64,000 nucleotides of DNA, taken from the NCBI GenBank assembly GCA_963761705.1, contig CAVXHK010000001.1, forward strand, positions 1,178,001 to 1,242,000. Direction: 5' to 3'. The notes under the pieces were generated by a model, which had not been told where the DNA came from, made no database searches, and was given only the letters and a program-made list of their open reading frames with translations. This DNA is from CAVVKW01 sp963761705 (lineage in GTDB: Bacteria > Verrucomicrobiota > Verrucomicrobiia > Chthoniobacterales > JAATET01). Shown here piece after piece: positions 7,530 to 15,400 of the stretch (positions are counted from its first letter, which is position 1; each line of letters starts with the position of its first letter). The translations under genes and the position numbers were made by a program.

Positions 7530-10500
7530 TCACTGGCAGGCCTCGCATTCTTCGCCGTTGCGCATGGCTTCGATGCTGCAGGCGGCTTTTTCGGCGGCGT
7601 TGAATTCCCGTTTGGCATCTCCGGCGAGGCCGCGGACCTCCTTTTTCTGGGTCGTGGTGGCCTTTTCGATGTTTGAGGCTTGGAGCGTGCGGAGGTAGTA
7701 GGTCGTCTTGAGACCAACGTGCCAGGCGCGGCGATACATGTGGCTCAACGTCTTGAGGTCCGGCTCGGGGAGGAAGAGGTTGACCGATTGACTTTGGTCG
7801 ATCCACTTCTGGCGGCGGGCGGCGGCGTCGATGAGGAAGTTGAACTCGATGGCGAAGGCGGTCTGGTGTTTTGCCTTGATGTCGGCGGGGATGCCGTCGA
7901 TGTCGGCGAGTTCGCCGTCGAAATACTTGAGCTGGTTGGCCATTTCCGGAGTCCAGAGATTGGCGGCTTTGAGGTCGCGGACGAGTTGGGTGTTGAGGAC
8001 CGTGAACTCGCCGGAGAGGTTGCTCTTCACGAACAGGTTTTTGTAGTTCGGCTCGATGCAGGGGGTGGTGCCCATGATGTTGCTGATGGTCGCGGTCGGC
8101 GCGATGGCGAGGACGTTGCTGTTGCGCATGCCCTGCTTGCGGATTTTTTCGCGGACGGGAGTCCAATCCATTTTACCGGTGCGGGGGACGTCGATCTTGA
8201 GGCCGCGCTCGGTTTCCAGGAGGTCGACGGTGTCCTGCGGGAGGAGACCGCGGTCCCACTTGCTGCCCTTGTAGGTGGTGTAGGGGGCGCGTTCGGCGGC
8301 GAGGTCGCTGGAGGCCGAGTAGGCGTAGTAGGCGATGGCTTCCATGAACTCGTCGTTGAAATCGACGGCGTCGGCGCTGGCGAAGTTGACGTTCTTGCGG
8401 AAGAGGGCGTTCTGAAGGCCCATGACGCCGAGACCGATCGGGCGATGGCGGAGGTTCGAGCGTTTCGCGGGTTCGGTCGGGTAGTAATTGATGTCGATGA
8501 CGTTATCGAGGGCGCGGACGGCGACGGTGACCGTCTCGCGGAGCATTTCGAGGTCGAGTTCGCCGTCGGTGCCGATGTGCGTGTCGAGCACGACGGAACC
8601 GAGGTTGCAGACGGCGGTCTCGTCTTCGGAGGTGTTGAGCGTGATCTCGGTGCAGAGGTTGCTGCTGTGGATGACGCCGGCGTGGTCCTGCGGGCTGCGG
8701 ACGTTGCAGGGGTCTTTGAAGGTGATCCAAGGGTGGCCGGTCTCGAAGATCATCTTGAGCATGGCCTTCCAGAGTTCGACCGCGGGGATCGACTTCGCGT
8801 AGATCTTCCCCTCGGCGCCGAGGGCCTCGTAGTGGAGGTAGCGCTCCTCGAATTTCTGGCCGTAGGTCTCGTGGAGATCGGGCGTCTGGTTGCTACGGAA
8901 GAGGGTCCAATTCTGGCGCGCTTCGAGGCGCTTCATGAACAGATCGGGAATCCAGTTCGCCGTGTTCATGTCGTGGGTGCGGCGGCGTTCGTCGCCGGTG
9001 TTCTTGCGGAGTTCGAGGAAGTCGAGGATGTCGTTGTGCCAGGTCTCTAGGTAGGCGCAGCCGGAGCCGCGGCGTTTGCCGCCTTGATTCACGGCGACGA
9101 GCTGGCCGTTGTGGAGCTTGAGGAATGGGATCACGCCCTGCGACTCGCCGTTCGTTCCTTGGATGTAGCTGCCCGTGCCGCGGACGGAGGTCCAGGAGCC
9201 GCCGAGGCCGCCGGCCCATTTGGAGAGGTAAGCGTTTTCGGCGATGCCGCGCTGCATGATCGACTCGATGCTGTCGTCGATCTTGTAGAGGTAGCAGCTG
9301 CTCAGCTGGCTGTGCTGAGTTCCGGCGTTGAAAAGCGTCGGCGTGCTGCTGCAGAAGCGGCGACCCTTGTAGAGGGTGTAGAGGCGGATGACCCAATCCT
9401 CGCGGTCGGTCGGCTCTCCGATGAAGAGACCCATGGCGACGCGGATCCAGAAAAACTGGGGGACCTCGATTCGGCGCTGGGTGGTGCCGGTTTTGTCGAC
9501 GATGAGGTAGCGGTCATACATCGTCTGGACGCCAAGGTAGTCGAAATCGAGGTCGGCGGACGGATCAAGGGCGTCGGCGAGCTTGTCCAAGTTGAACGTG
9601 AGGAGTTTTGGGCTGAGACGCTGGATGGCGACGCCGTTGCGGAGGTATTTCTTGAACGCCGTGACGTGGGCGGCCTTGAGGCCCTCGATGCCATCGCGGG
9701 CAATCTGCCAGTCGAGAGTCTCCTCGTAGATGTAGGAGAGGAGGATGCGGCCCGCGAATTTGGCGAAGTCGGCGTCACGCTCCATGAGAGAGCGGGCGTT
9801 CATGATGACGGTCTTCTGCAAGCCGTCGGCGGTGATTTCCGAGCCGATGGAGCGGCGAAGTTCGCGTTCGATCTCGTTGGCGTCGAGGCAGAGGTCGAGA
9901 CCGATGGATGCGAATTGGATGCGCTTTTTGAGTTCCGCGCCGTCCCAGAAAACGCTCTGACCGTCGGCGGTTTTGACGACCACGAGGGAATCCTGCTGGG
10001 CCTCTTCGGTGGTCGGAGTGGCAGGTTCGTCTTCGCGGAGGCGGGCGCGATGGGCGCGGTAGAGGATGTAGGCCTCGGCTCCTTTGAAGTGGCCCCGGCG
10101 CATGAGTTCTTCCTGCACGAGGTCTTGGACGTCCTCGATGTGGACGAACGACGTGTCGCTGGCTCGGACGCGGTCGCTGACGGCGCGGGCGACGCTGACG
10201 GCGGGCTCGGCGTCTTCGCGGATGTCGAGGAAGGCTTTGCGGATGGCGATCTCGATTTTGTCTTCGTTCCACGGCACGACGTTGCCGTTGCGGCGGATGA
10301 GTCGAGCGGTGACGGGGCGCTCCGTGCTGATGGTGATCGACTTGCCGTCGGAGGCCCGGGCCGAGCGGGAGAAAACGAGGGACTTCGCGACGTCGTGGGC
10401 GTCGTTCTCGATGAGGGCTTTTTCGATGAGGAGGGAGAGGTCGTTTTCGGAGAGCTTGAGGGCGCGACCGTCGGCCACCTGTTCCATCAGGCGCTCGGCG

Positions 10501-10790
10501 ACGGTGTGGGCGACGTCGGCGACGAGGCCGCGGTTATCTTCGTTGAAAATGTCCTCCTGGTCGCGAGAAAGGAGGAGATCGGTGAGGGCGTTGCCGATCT
10601 GGTCGGCGACGTCAGCGAGGTTGAAGCTGTGCTCCTCCTTGCCGTGGGTGACGAGCACGCCGGGGGATTCGAAGTTCTCGTCCGCGGGCGTGAGGGATTC
10701 GCGCCAGGCGAAGTCCGGCTTTTCGCCGCGGGGGGTGGTGACGAGGCGTTTAAGGGCGATGTCTTCGTCGAGGGTGATGCGGCGCTGCAT
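7530..10790 (-). CDS. nrdA: ribonucleoside-diphosphate reductase class I, large subunit
   Basis: The 1086-residue protein is the catalytic alpha subunit that reduces ribonucleotides to deoxyribonucleotides. The active-site cysteines are in place: first redox Cys in SSCYLYKIDDS, the thiyl-radical centre in SNLCTEITLN (with Asn and Glu), the second redox Cys in TAVCNLGSVVL, the radical-transfer tyrosines in GLKTTYYLRTLQAS and a C-terminal CEAC reducing pair. It is longer than the usual 750-800 residues because the N-terminus carries extra ATP-cone-like domains (roughly residues 45-140, 155-255 and 265-355), which sense ATP/dATP. It lies 56 bases after nrdB on the same strand, so the operon reads nrdB-nrdA, the reverse of the usual order. 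Confidence 0.97.
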   Translation of the reverse strand: MQRRITLDEDIALKRLVTTPRGEKPDFAWRESLTPADENFESPGVLVTHGKEEHSFNLADVADQIGNALTDLLLSRDQEDIFNEDNRGLVADVAHTVAERLMEQVADGRALKLSENDLSLLIEKALIENDAHDVAKSLVFSRSARASDGKSITISTERPVTARLIRRNGNVVPWNEDKIEIAIRKAFLDIREDAEPAVSVARAVSDRVRASDTSFVHIEDVQDLVQEELMRRGHFKGAEAYILYRAHRARLREDEPATPTTEEAQQDSLVVVKTADGQSVFWDGAELKKRIQFASIGLDLCLDANEIERELRRSIGSEITADGLQKTVIMNARSLMERDADFAKFAGRILLSYIYEETLDWQIARDGIEGLKAAHVTAFKKYLRNGVAIQRLSPKLLTFNLDKLADALDPSADLDFDYLGVQTMYDRYLIVDKTGTTQRRIEVPQFFWIRVAMGLFIGEPTDREDWVIRLYTLYKGRRFCSSTPTLFNAGTQHSQLSSCYLYKIDDSIESIMQRGIAENAYLSKWAGGLGGSWTSVRGTGSYIQGTNGESQGVIPFLKLHNGQLVAVNQGGKRRGSGCAYLETWHNDILDFLELRKNTGDERRRTHDMNTANWIPDLFMKRLEARQNWTLFRSNQTPDLHETYGQKFEERYLHYEALGAEGKIYAKSIPAVELWKAMLKMIFETGHPWITFKDPCNVRSPQDHAGVIHSSNLCTEITLNTSEDETAVCNLGSVVLDTHIGTDGELDLEMLRETVTVAVRALDNVIDINYYPTEPAKRSNLRHRPIGLGVMGLQNALFRKNVNFASADAVDFNDEFMEAIAYYAYSASSDLAAERAPYTTYKGSKWDRGLLPQDTVDLLETERGLKIDVPRTGKMDWTPVREKIRKQGMRNSNVLAIAPTATISNIMGTTPCIEPNYKNLFVKSNLSGEFTVLNTQLVRDLKAANLWTPEMANQLKYFDGELADIDGIPADIKAKHQTAFAIEFNFLIDAAARRQKWIDQSQSVNLFLPEPDLKTLSHMYRRAWHVGLKTTYYLRTLQASNIEKATTTQKKEVRGLAGDAKREFNAAEKAACSIEAMRNGEECEACQ

Positions 10791-10846
10791 GAGATAAAAG
10801 TTTCGAGGTTTCTAGGTTGTGAAGGTCCGAAGTTTTTTGAAATCGG

Positions 10847-11932
10847 TCACAAGTCGTCGTCGGAGACAGCGGCGAGGGATGAGGCTTTGCGGTATTCGGT
10901 CACACGGCCTTCGAAGAAGTTCTGCTCCTTCTTGATGTCCATCATCTCGGCGAGCCAGGGCAGGGGATTCTGGATGGGCTCGTTGAGGGGTTCCAGGCCG
11001 CAGCCCTCGAGGCGGCGGTCGCCGATGTAGTCGATGTAGGAGGTGAACTCGTCGACCGTGAGGCCAACGGCTCCGACCGGCAGGCAATCGGCGATGAACT
11101 CTTTTTCCAGGCGGACGGCTTCGGCCATGGTCGAGCGGAGGTCTTCGCGAAAGCTCTCGGTCCAGATGTCGGGGTTCTCTTCGATGAGGTCCATGAAGAG
11201 GTTACGGAAGACTTCGATGTGGTTCGATTCGTCCCGAAGCGTGTAGCGAAACATCTCGCCGATGCCGCGGAACTTGTTCTGCCGATAGAGGGCGAGGATC
11301 ATGCCGAAAAGGCCGTAGAACTGAGTTCCTTCCATGCACTGGCCGAAGAGAAAGATGTTCTTCGCGAGGGCCTGCTTGTTTTCGGTGACCGTGAGGTCGG
11401 AATCGCGGCGCAGGGCGCGGCTGTTCGACACGACAAAATCGGTCTTGTTCTTGATCGTCGAGACGTCCTCGAACATGGCCTCGCAGTCGTGCGGGTTGAT
11501 GCCGAGCGAACTGATCATGTAAACGAGCGAATCGGCGTGGATGTTTTCCTCGTGGGCGTGGCGACCGAGGACGAGCTTAAGCTCGGGGGCGGTGACGACC
11601 TCGCGGACGACGTGGAGAACGTTGTCGCCGACGATGCCTTCCGCGGCGGAGAAGTAGCCGATGCCCATCTTGACGATCCACTTCTCGATCTCCGGGATCG
11701 CGGCGTCGCGCCACTGCTCGCAATCGCGCTGCATTGGGACGTCCTCGGGCTCCCAGTGGTTGGCGCCCATGTTTTTGTAGAGGTCGTAGGCCCACTGATA
11801 TTTGAGCGGGAGGATGTTGAAAAACATGGTCTCGCGCCCGTTGATGACGCGCTTCGCGTTGTAGGCGGCTTCGGCCTTCGCGCTGTCGAGGTTGAAGGTG
11901 CGGTCGCCGAGTTTGATTGTCGTGGTGGCCAT
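10847..11932 (-). CDS. nrdB: ribonucleoside-diphosphate reductase small subunit, class Ic type (Leu at radical site)
   Basis: The 361-residue R2 protein carries the metal ligands of the ferritin-like di-metal site: Glu in YFSAAEGIVGDN, Glu and His in EENIHADSL, Glu in GQCMEGTQF and Glu/His in RDESNH. The residue four positions after the first His, the radical Tyr in class Ia, is Leu here, and the first ligand is Glu rather than Asp. Both traits mark the chlamydia-type class Ic R2, known to use a Mn/Fe cofactor in place of a tyrosyl radical. The start at 11932 (MATTTIKLGDRTF) is preferred over the upstream ATG at 12082, whose extra 50 residues look non-coding. It is first in the nrdB-nrdA operon; probable NrdR and DnaA sites lie upstream. 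Confidence 0.95.
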   Translation of the reverse strand: MATTTIKLGDRTFNLDSAKAEAAYNAKRVINGRETMFFNILPLKYQWAYDLYKNMGANHWEPEDVPMQRDCEQWRDAAIPEIEKWIVKMGIGYFSAAEGIVGDNVLHVVREVVTAPELKLVLGRHAHEENIHADSLVYMISSLGINPHDCEAMFEDVSTIKNKTDFVVSNSRALRRDSDLTVTENKQALAKNIFLFGQCMEGTQFYGLFGMILALYRQNKFRGIGEMFRYTLRDESNHIEVFRNLFMDLIEENPDIWTESFREDLRSTMAEAVRLEKEFIADCLPVGAVGLTVDEFTSYIDYIGDRRLEGCGLEPLNEPIQNPLPWLAEMMDIKKEQNFFEGRVTEYRKASSLAAVSDDDL

Positions 11933-12097
11933 GATTTTTTTACGTGGTTTGGGCGCGGTTTGGGTGTCGTGTAATGGTCTGAAACTGTCTCTGGGGGAGG
12001 CAATTCTAGGAGAATTTGCCCGGAACAAACGGGTGGGCGATTCTCTCGCGGTCAGGGGTAAGATGGCGGATGACGAGCGCACACGTCAAAAGAAAAA

Positions 12098-12144
12098 TCG
12101 CGCTAGGTTGTGGTTTTTATTTCGGCGACCACTACAGGTTGTGG
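12098..12144 (-). promoter_or_regulatory. tandem NrdR-box-like palindromes upstream of nrdB
   Basis: CCACTACAGGTTGTGG (12129-12144) is an imperfect palindrome matching the 16-base NrdR box consensus at about 11 positions. A second, weaker copy, TCGCGCTAGGTTGTGG, lies at 12098-12113. They are exactly 31 bases apart, three helical turns, the spacing NrdR sites usually show upstream of reductase operons. NrdR is a zinc/ATP-cone repressor of ribonucleotide reductase genes; no nrdR gene is in the window. The rest of the stretch 11933-12244 shows no gene. Confidence 0.5.
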
Positions 12145-12147
12145 TTT

Positions 12148-12156
12148 TGTGGATAA
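12148..12156 (-). promoter_or_regulatory. DnaA box (perfect TTATCCACA) upstream of nrdB
   Basis: The minus strand reads TTATCCACA, a perfect high-affinity DnaA box, four bases from the nearer NrdR-like palindrome and about 215 bases before the nrdB start. DnaA is known to regulate nrdAB in Escherichia coli through similar boxes, so a role in coupling dNTP supply to replication is plausible. A single 9-mer can occur by chance; its place beside the NrdR-like boxes raises its weight. Confidence 0.45.
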
Positions 12157-12244
12157 GTTGTGAATTACGAGCGAGTTACGTGACAAGTTGCCTTCGAGGG
12201 CCTGAAATGAAAGCTTTGGGGGCAGGAATCCGACTGGTCAGGGC

Positions 12245-12282
12245 AAAAAAAGACCCGCGCGGCATTCAGCCGCACGGGTCTT
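12245..12282 (-). terminator. Rho-independent terminator of the small lipoprotein gene
   Basis: AGACCCGCGCGGC (12251-12263) and GCCGCACGGGTCT (12269-12281) form a 13-pair stem with one mismatch and a five-base loop. Read on the minus strand the stem is followed by a run of seven T (12245-12251 complement). It lies 24 bases after the stop of the lipoprotein gene. Confidence 0.85.
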
Positions 12283-12306
12283 GGATAAGATGAGGAACTG
12301 GGCGGC

Positions 12307-12417
12307 TCAGAGAGAGCCGATGGGATCAGATTCCACGATGCGCTCGGTGACGCAACCGGTGAGGGTAAGGCTGGCGACGGCGGCTGCCGCGAGAAGTGGG
12401 AGTGGGTCTTTATTCAT
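12307..12417 (-). CDS. small entericidin-like lipoprotein
   Basis: A 36-residue peptide, MNKDPLPLLAAAAVASLTLT followed by GCVTERIVESDPIGSL, with a short charged N-terminus, a hydrophobic stretch and a lipobox LTGC; the Cys would be lipidated and leave a mature peptide of about 16 residues. It resembles entericidin-type small lipoproteins in design, not in clear sequence. A strong terminator follows directly, which supports it as an independent expressed gene. A longer reading from 12489 adds only non-homologous residues. Confidence 0.65.
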   Translation of the reverse strand: MNKDPLPLLAAAAVASLTLTGCVTERIVESDPIGSL

Positions 12418-12492
12418 TGACTGAATGATCGAATGTGGCGGCGCTTCCGGCTGGGTAGGCCGAGCGGAGTAGTTCAATGCACCGATCAAAAA

Positions 12493-15400
12493 TCACCTGC
12501 CCAGCGCTTCCTTGAGGAACGGAGCGGTGTGCGAACGCTTGGCCGTCGCGACTTGCTCGGGGGTGCCCGCCGCGAGGATCTCGCCGCCCTTGATGCCGGC
12601 TTCCGGGCCGACGTCGATGAGGTAATCAGCTTCCGCGACCACGTCCATGTGGTGCTCGATCACGACGACCGTGCCGCCTTCTTCCACCAGGCGGTGGAGG
12701 ACGGCGATGAGGTTGACGACGTCGGCGGTGTGAAGGCCGATGGTGGGTTCCTCCAAGACGTAGAGCGTGCTTTTGCCCATGCGCGTGGTGCGGAGAGCCT
12801 CCGCCTTCGGGGTGGCGCGGCGGGCGAGCTGGGTGACGAGTTTGATGCGCTGGGCTTCGCCGCCGGAGAGGGTGGGGCTGGCCTGGCCGAGTTGGAGGTA
12901 ACCGAGGCCGGTTTCGACGAGGAGATCCAGGCTGCGCTTGATCTTGGGAATGCTGGCGAAGAATTCGGCGGCTTGGTCGACGGTCATCTCCATGACGTCG
13001 CCGATCGACTTCCCGTCGAAGAGGACCTCGAGCGTCTGCGCGTTGTAGCGTTTGCCGTGGCACTCTTCGCAGGGCATGTAGGTCGTCGGGAGGAAGGTCA
13101 TTTCCAGCTTGATGACGCCCTGGCCCTGGCAGTTTTCGCAGCGGCCGCCTTCGTTGTTGAACGAGAAGCGCGAGGCGGTGTAGCCGCGCATGCGGGAGTC
13201 GGGAAGCTGGGCGTAGACCTTGCGGATCTCGTCGAGGACCTTGATGTAGGTCGCCGGGGTGGAGCGGGACGTCTTGCCGATGGGGGATTGGTCGACTTCG
13301 AGGACGGCTCCAATTTTTTCAACGCCGTGCACGCTGTCCCAATCTTCGGACCGGAGCTTGCGTTTGCCGCGGGTGAGCTCGGCTTTGACGGCGGGGACGA
13401 GGACGCCGCGGACAAGGGTCGATTTACCGGAGCCGGAGATGCCGGAGACGACGGTGAGGCGGTGGAGGGGGATGCGGACGTCGATCTCCTTGAGGTTGTT
13501 CTTGCAGGCTCCCTTGACGGTGATCCAGTCCTGAACCGAGTCGAGGGGACGGCGGGGGCCGATCATGGGGTGTTTGATTGGCTCGCGGAGGTATTTGGCG
13601 GTCAGCGAGTCGGGGCTGGCCATGATCTCTTCGACGGTGCCGGCGGTGATGATCTGGCCGCCGTTGCGTCCGGCGCGGGGGCCGAGATCGATGATGTGGT
13701 CCGCGCGGCGCATCGTGTCCTCGTCGTGCTCGACGATGATGAGGGAATTTCCGTTGCCGGAGAGCCGCTCGAGCGCTTCGAGGAGGCGGTGGTTGTCGCG
13801 GGGATGGAGGCCGATGGTGGGTTCGTCGAGAACGTAGAGGACGCCGCGGAGATTCGAACCGAGCTGGGCGGCCAGGCGAATGCGCTGGGATTCACCGCCG
13901 GAGAGGGTTTTGGCGGAGCGGTCGAGGCTGAGGTAGTCGAGGCCGACGATGGTGAGAAATTCGAGTCGCTGGGAGATTTCGGCGAGGATGTCCTTGGCGA
14001 TGCGGCCGTCGTTTTTGCCAAATTCGAGGTTGGCGATGAGCACGAGAGCGTCTTCGGCGGGGGCTTTGATGAAATCGGCGACGGTGTGCGAACCGACGTG
14101 GACGGCGCGGGCGACGCCGTTGATTCTCGCGCCTTCGCACTCGGGGCAGGGGCGGGATTCGTCGGATTCGGCCCGTTCGAACGAGCGTTCCTCGGCGAGG
14201 TCGGCTTCGAGCTGGCTGTCGAAGTCCTTGCTGTTGGTGACGTTGGATTTCCAGATCTCGCCGAAGCCACGGCAGAATTCGCACCAGCCGTGCGGGCTGT
14301 TGAACGAAAATTGGCGGGGGTCGAGCGGCTCGAAGGAGCGGGAGCAGCTCGGGCAATTCATCTCCGTGCTGAGGAGGTGAAATTTCTTCTTTTGATCGAG
14401 GATGCGGGCGGTGCCTTTGCCGATCTTGAGGGCGCGGCGGACGAGTTCTTCGGCCTTCTTTTCGTCACCGGTGGGAACTTCGCCGACGAGGACGTCGATG
14501 GTGTGTTCCTTGAAGCGTTCGAGCTTCTCGAAGCCGTCGACGGCGGTGAGTTTTCCGTCGACGAGGAGGGTGGCGAAGCCCTGCTTTTCCGCCCATTTGG
14601 CGACGTCGGTGTGAAAGCCTTTGCGGGCTTTCACGAGCGGGGCGAAAATTTTGAGATTGTCGTTGCCGGCCATTTCCCGGACCTGGGTCGTGATGGCGCT
14701 GAGCGTCTGGTTGGCGACCGGGACGTGGCAATCGGGGCAGAATTGGACGCCGACCTTGGCGAAGAGGAGGCGGAGGAAGTGGTAGGTCTCGGTGACGGTG
14801 GCGACGGTGGACTTGCCGCCTCCGCGGGTGACGCGCTGCTCGATGGCGACGGAGGGCGGGAGGCCTTCGATGGAATCGACCTCGGGCTTCTCGAGCTGGT
14901 CGACGAACTGGCGCGCGTAAGGCGACATGCTGTCGAGGAAGCGGCGTTGGCCCTCGGCGAAGAGGATGTCGAACGCGAGGGTCGACTTGCCGGAGCCGGA
15001 CATGCCGGTGACGACGACGAGCTTGTCGCGGGGGATGTCGATGGAGATGTCTTTGAGATTGTGTTCGCGGGCGCCTTTGACGCTGATGACGCCTTCGGTC
15101 GAGTCTTTGGTCGAGGGTTGCGAGTTGAGCGGTGGAAGCGGCGTTTCGCGGATGAAATTGGGATCGAGGACGTCCTTCAGGAAGCGACCGGTGTGGGAGG
15201 CAGCGCACTCGGCAACTTGCTCGGGGGTGCCTTCGGCGACCAGTTGGCCGCCTTCGTCGCCGCCTTCGGGGCCGAGGTCGACGACCCAATCGGCGCATTT
15301 GATCACGTCGAGGTTGTGCTCGATGACGAGGAGGCTGTTACCCTCCTCCACGAGGCGCTGGAAGACGCCGAGGAGGCCCGCGACGTCGTCGATGTGGAGA

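Noticed and set aside
7680..11030. Long plus-strand frames (456 and 648 codons) opposite nrdA and nrdB
   Set aside because: They are antisense shadows of the reductase genes, with no motifs.
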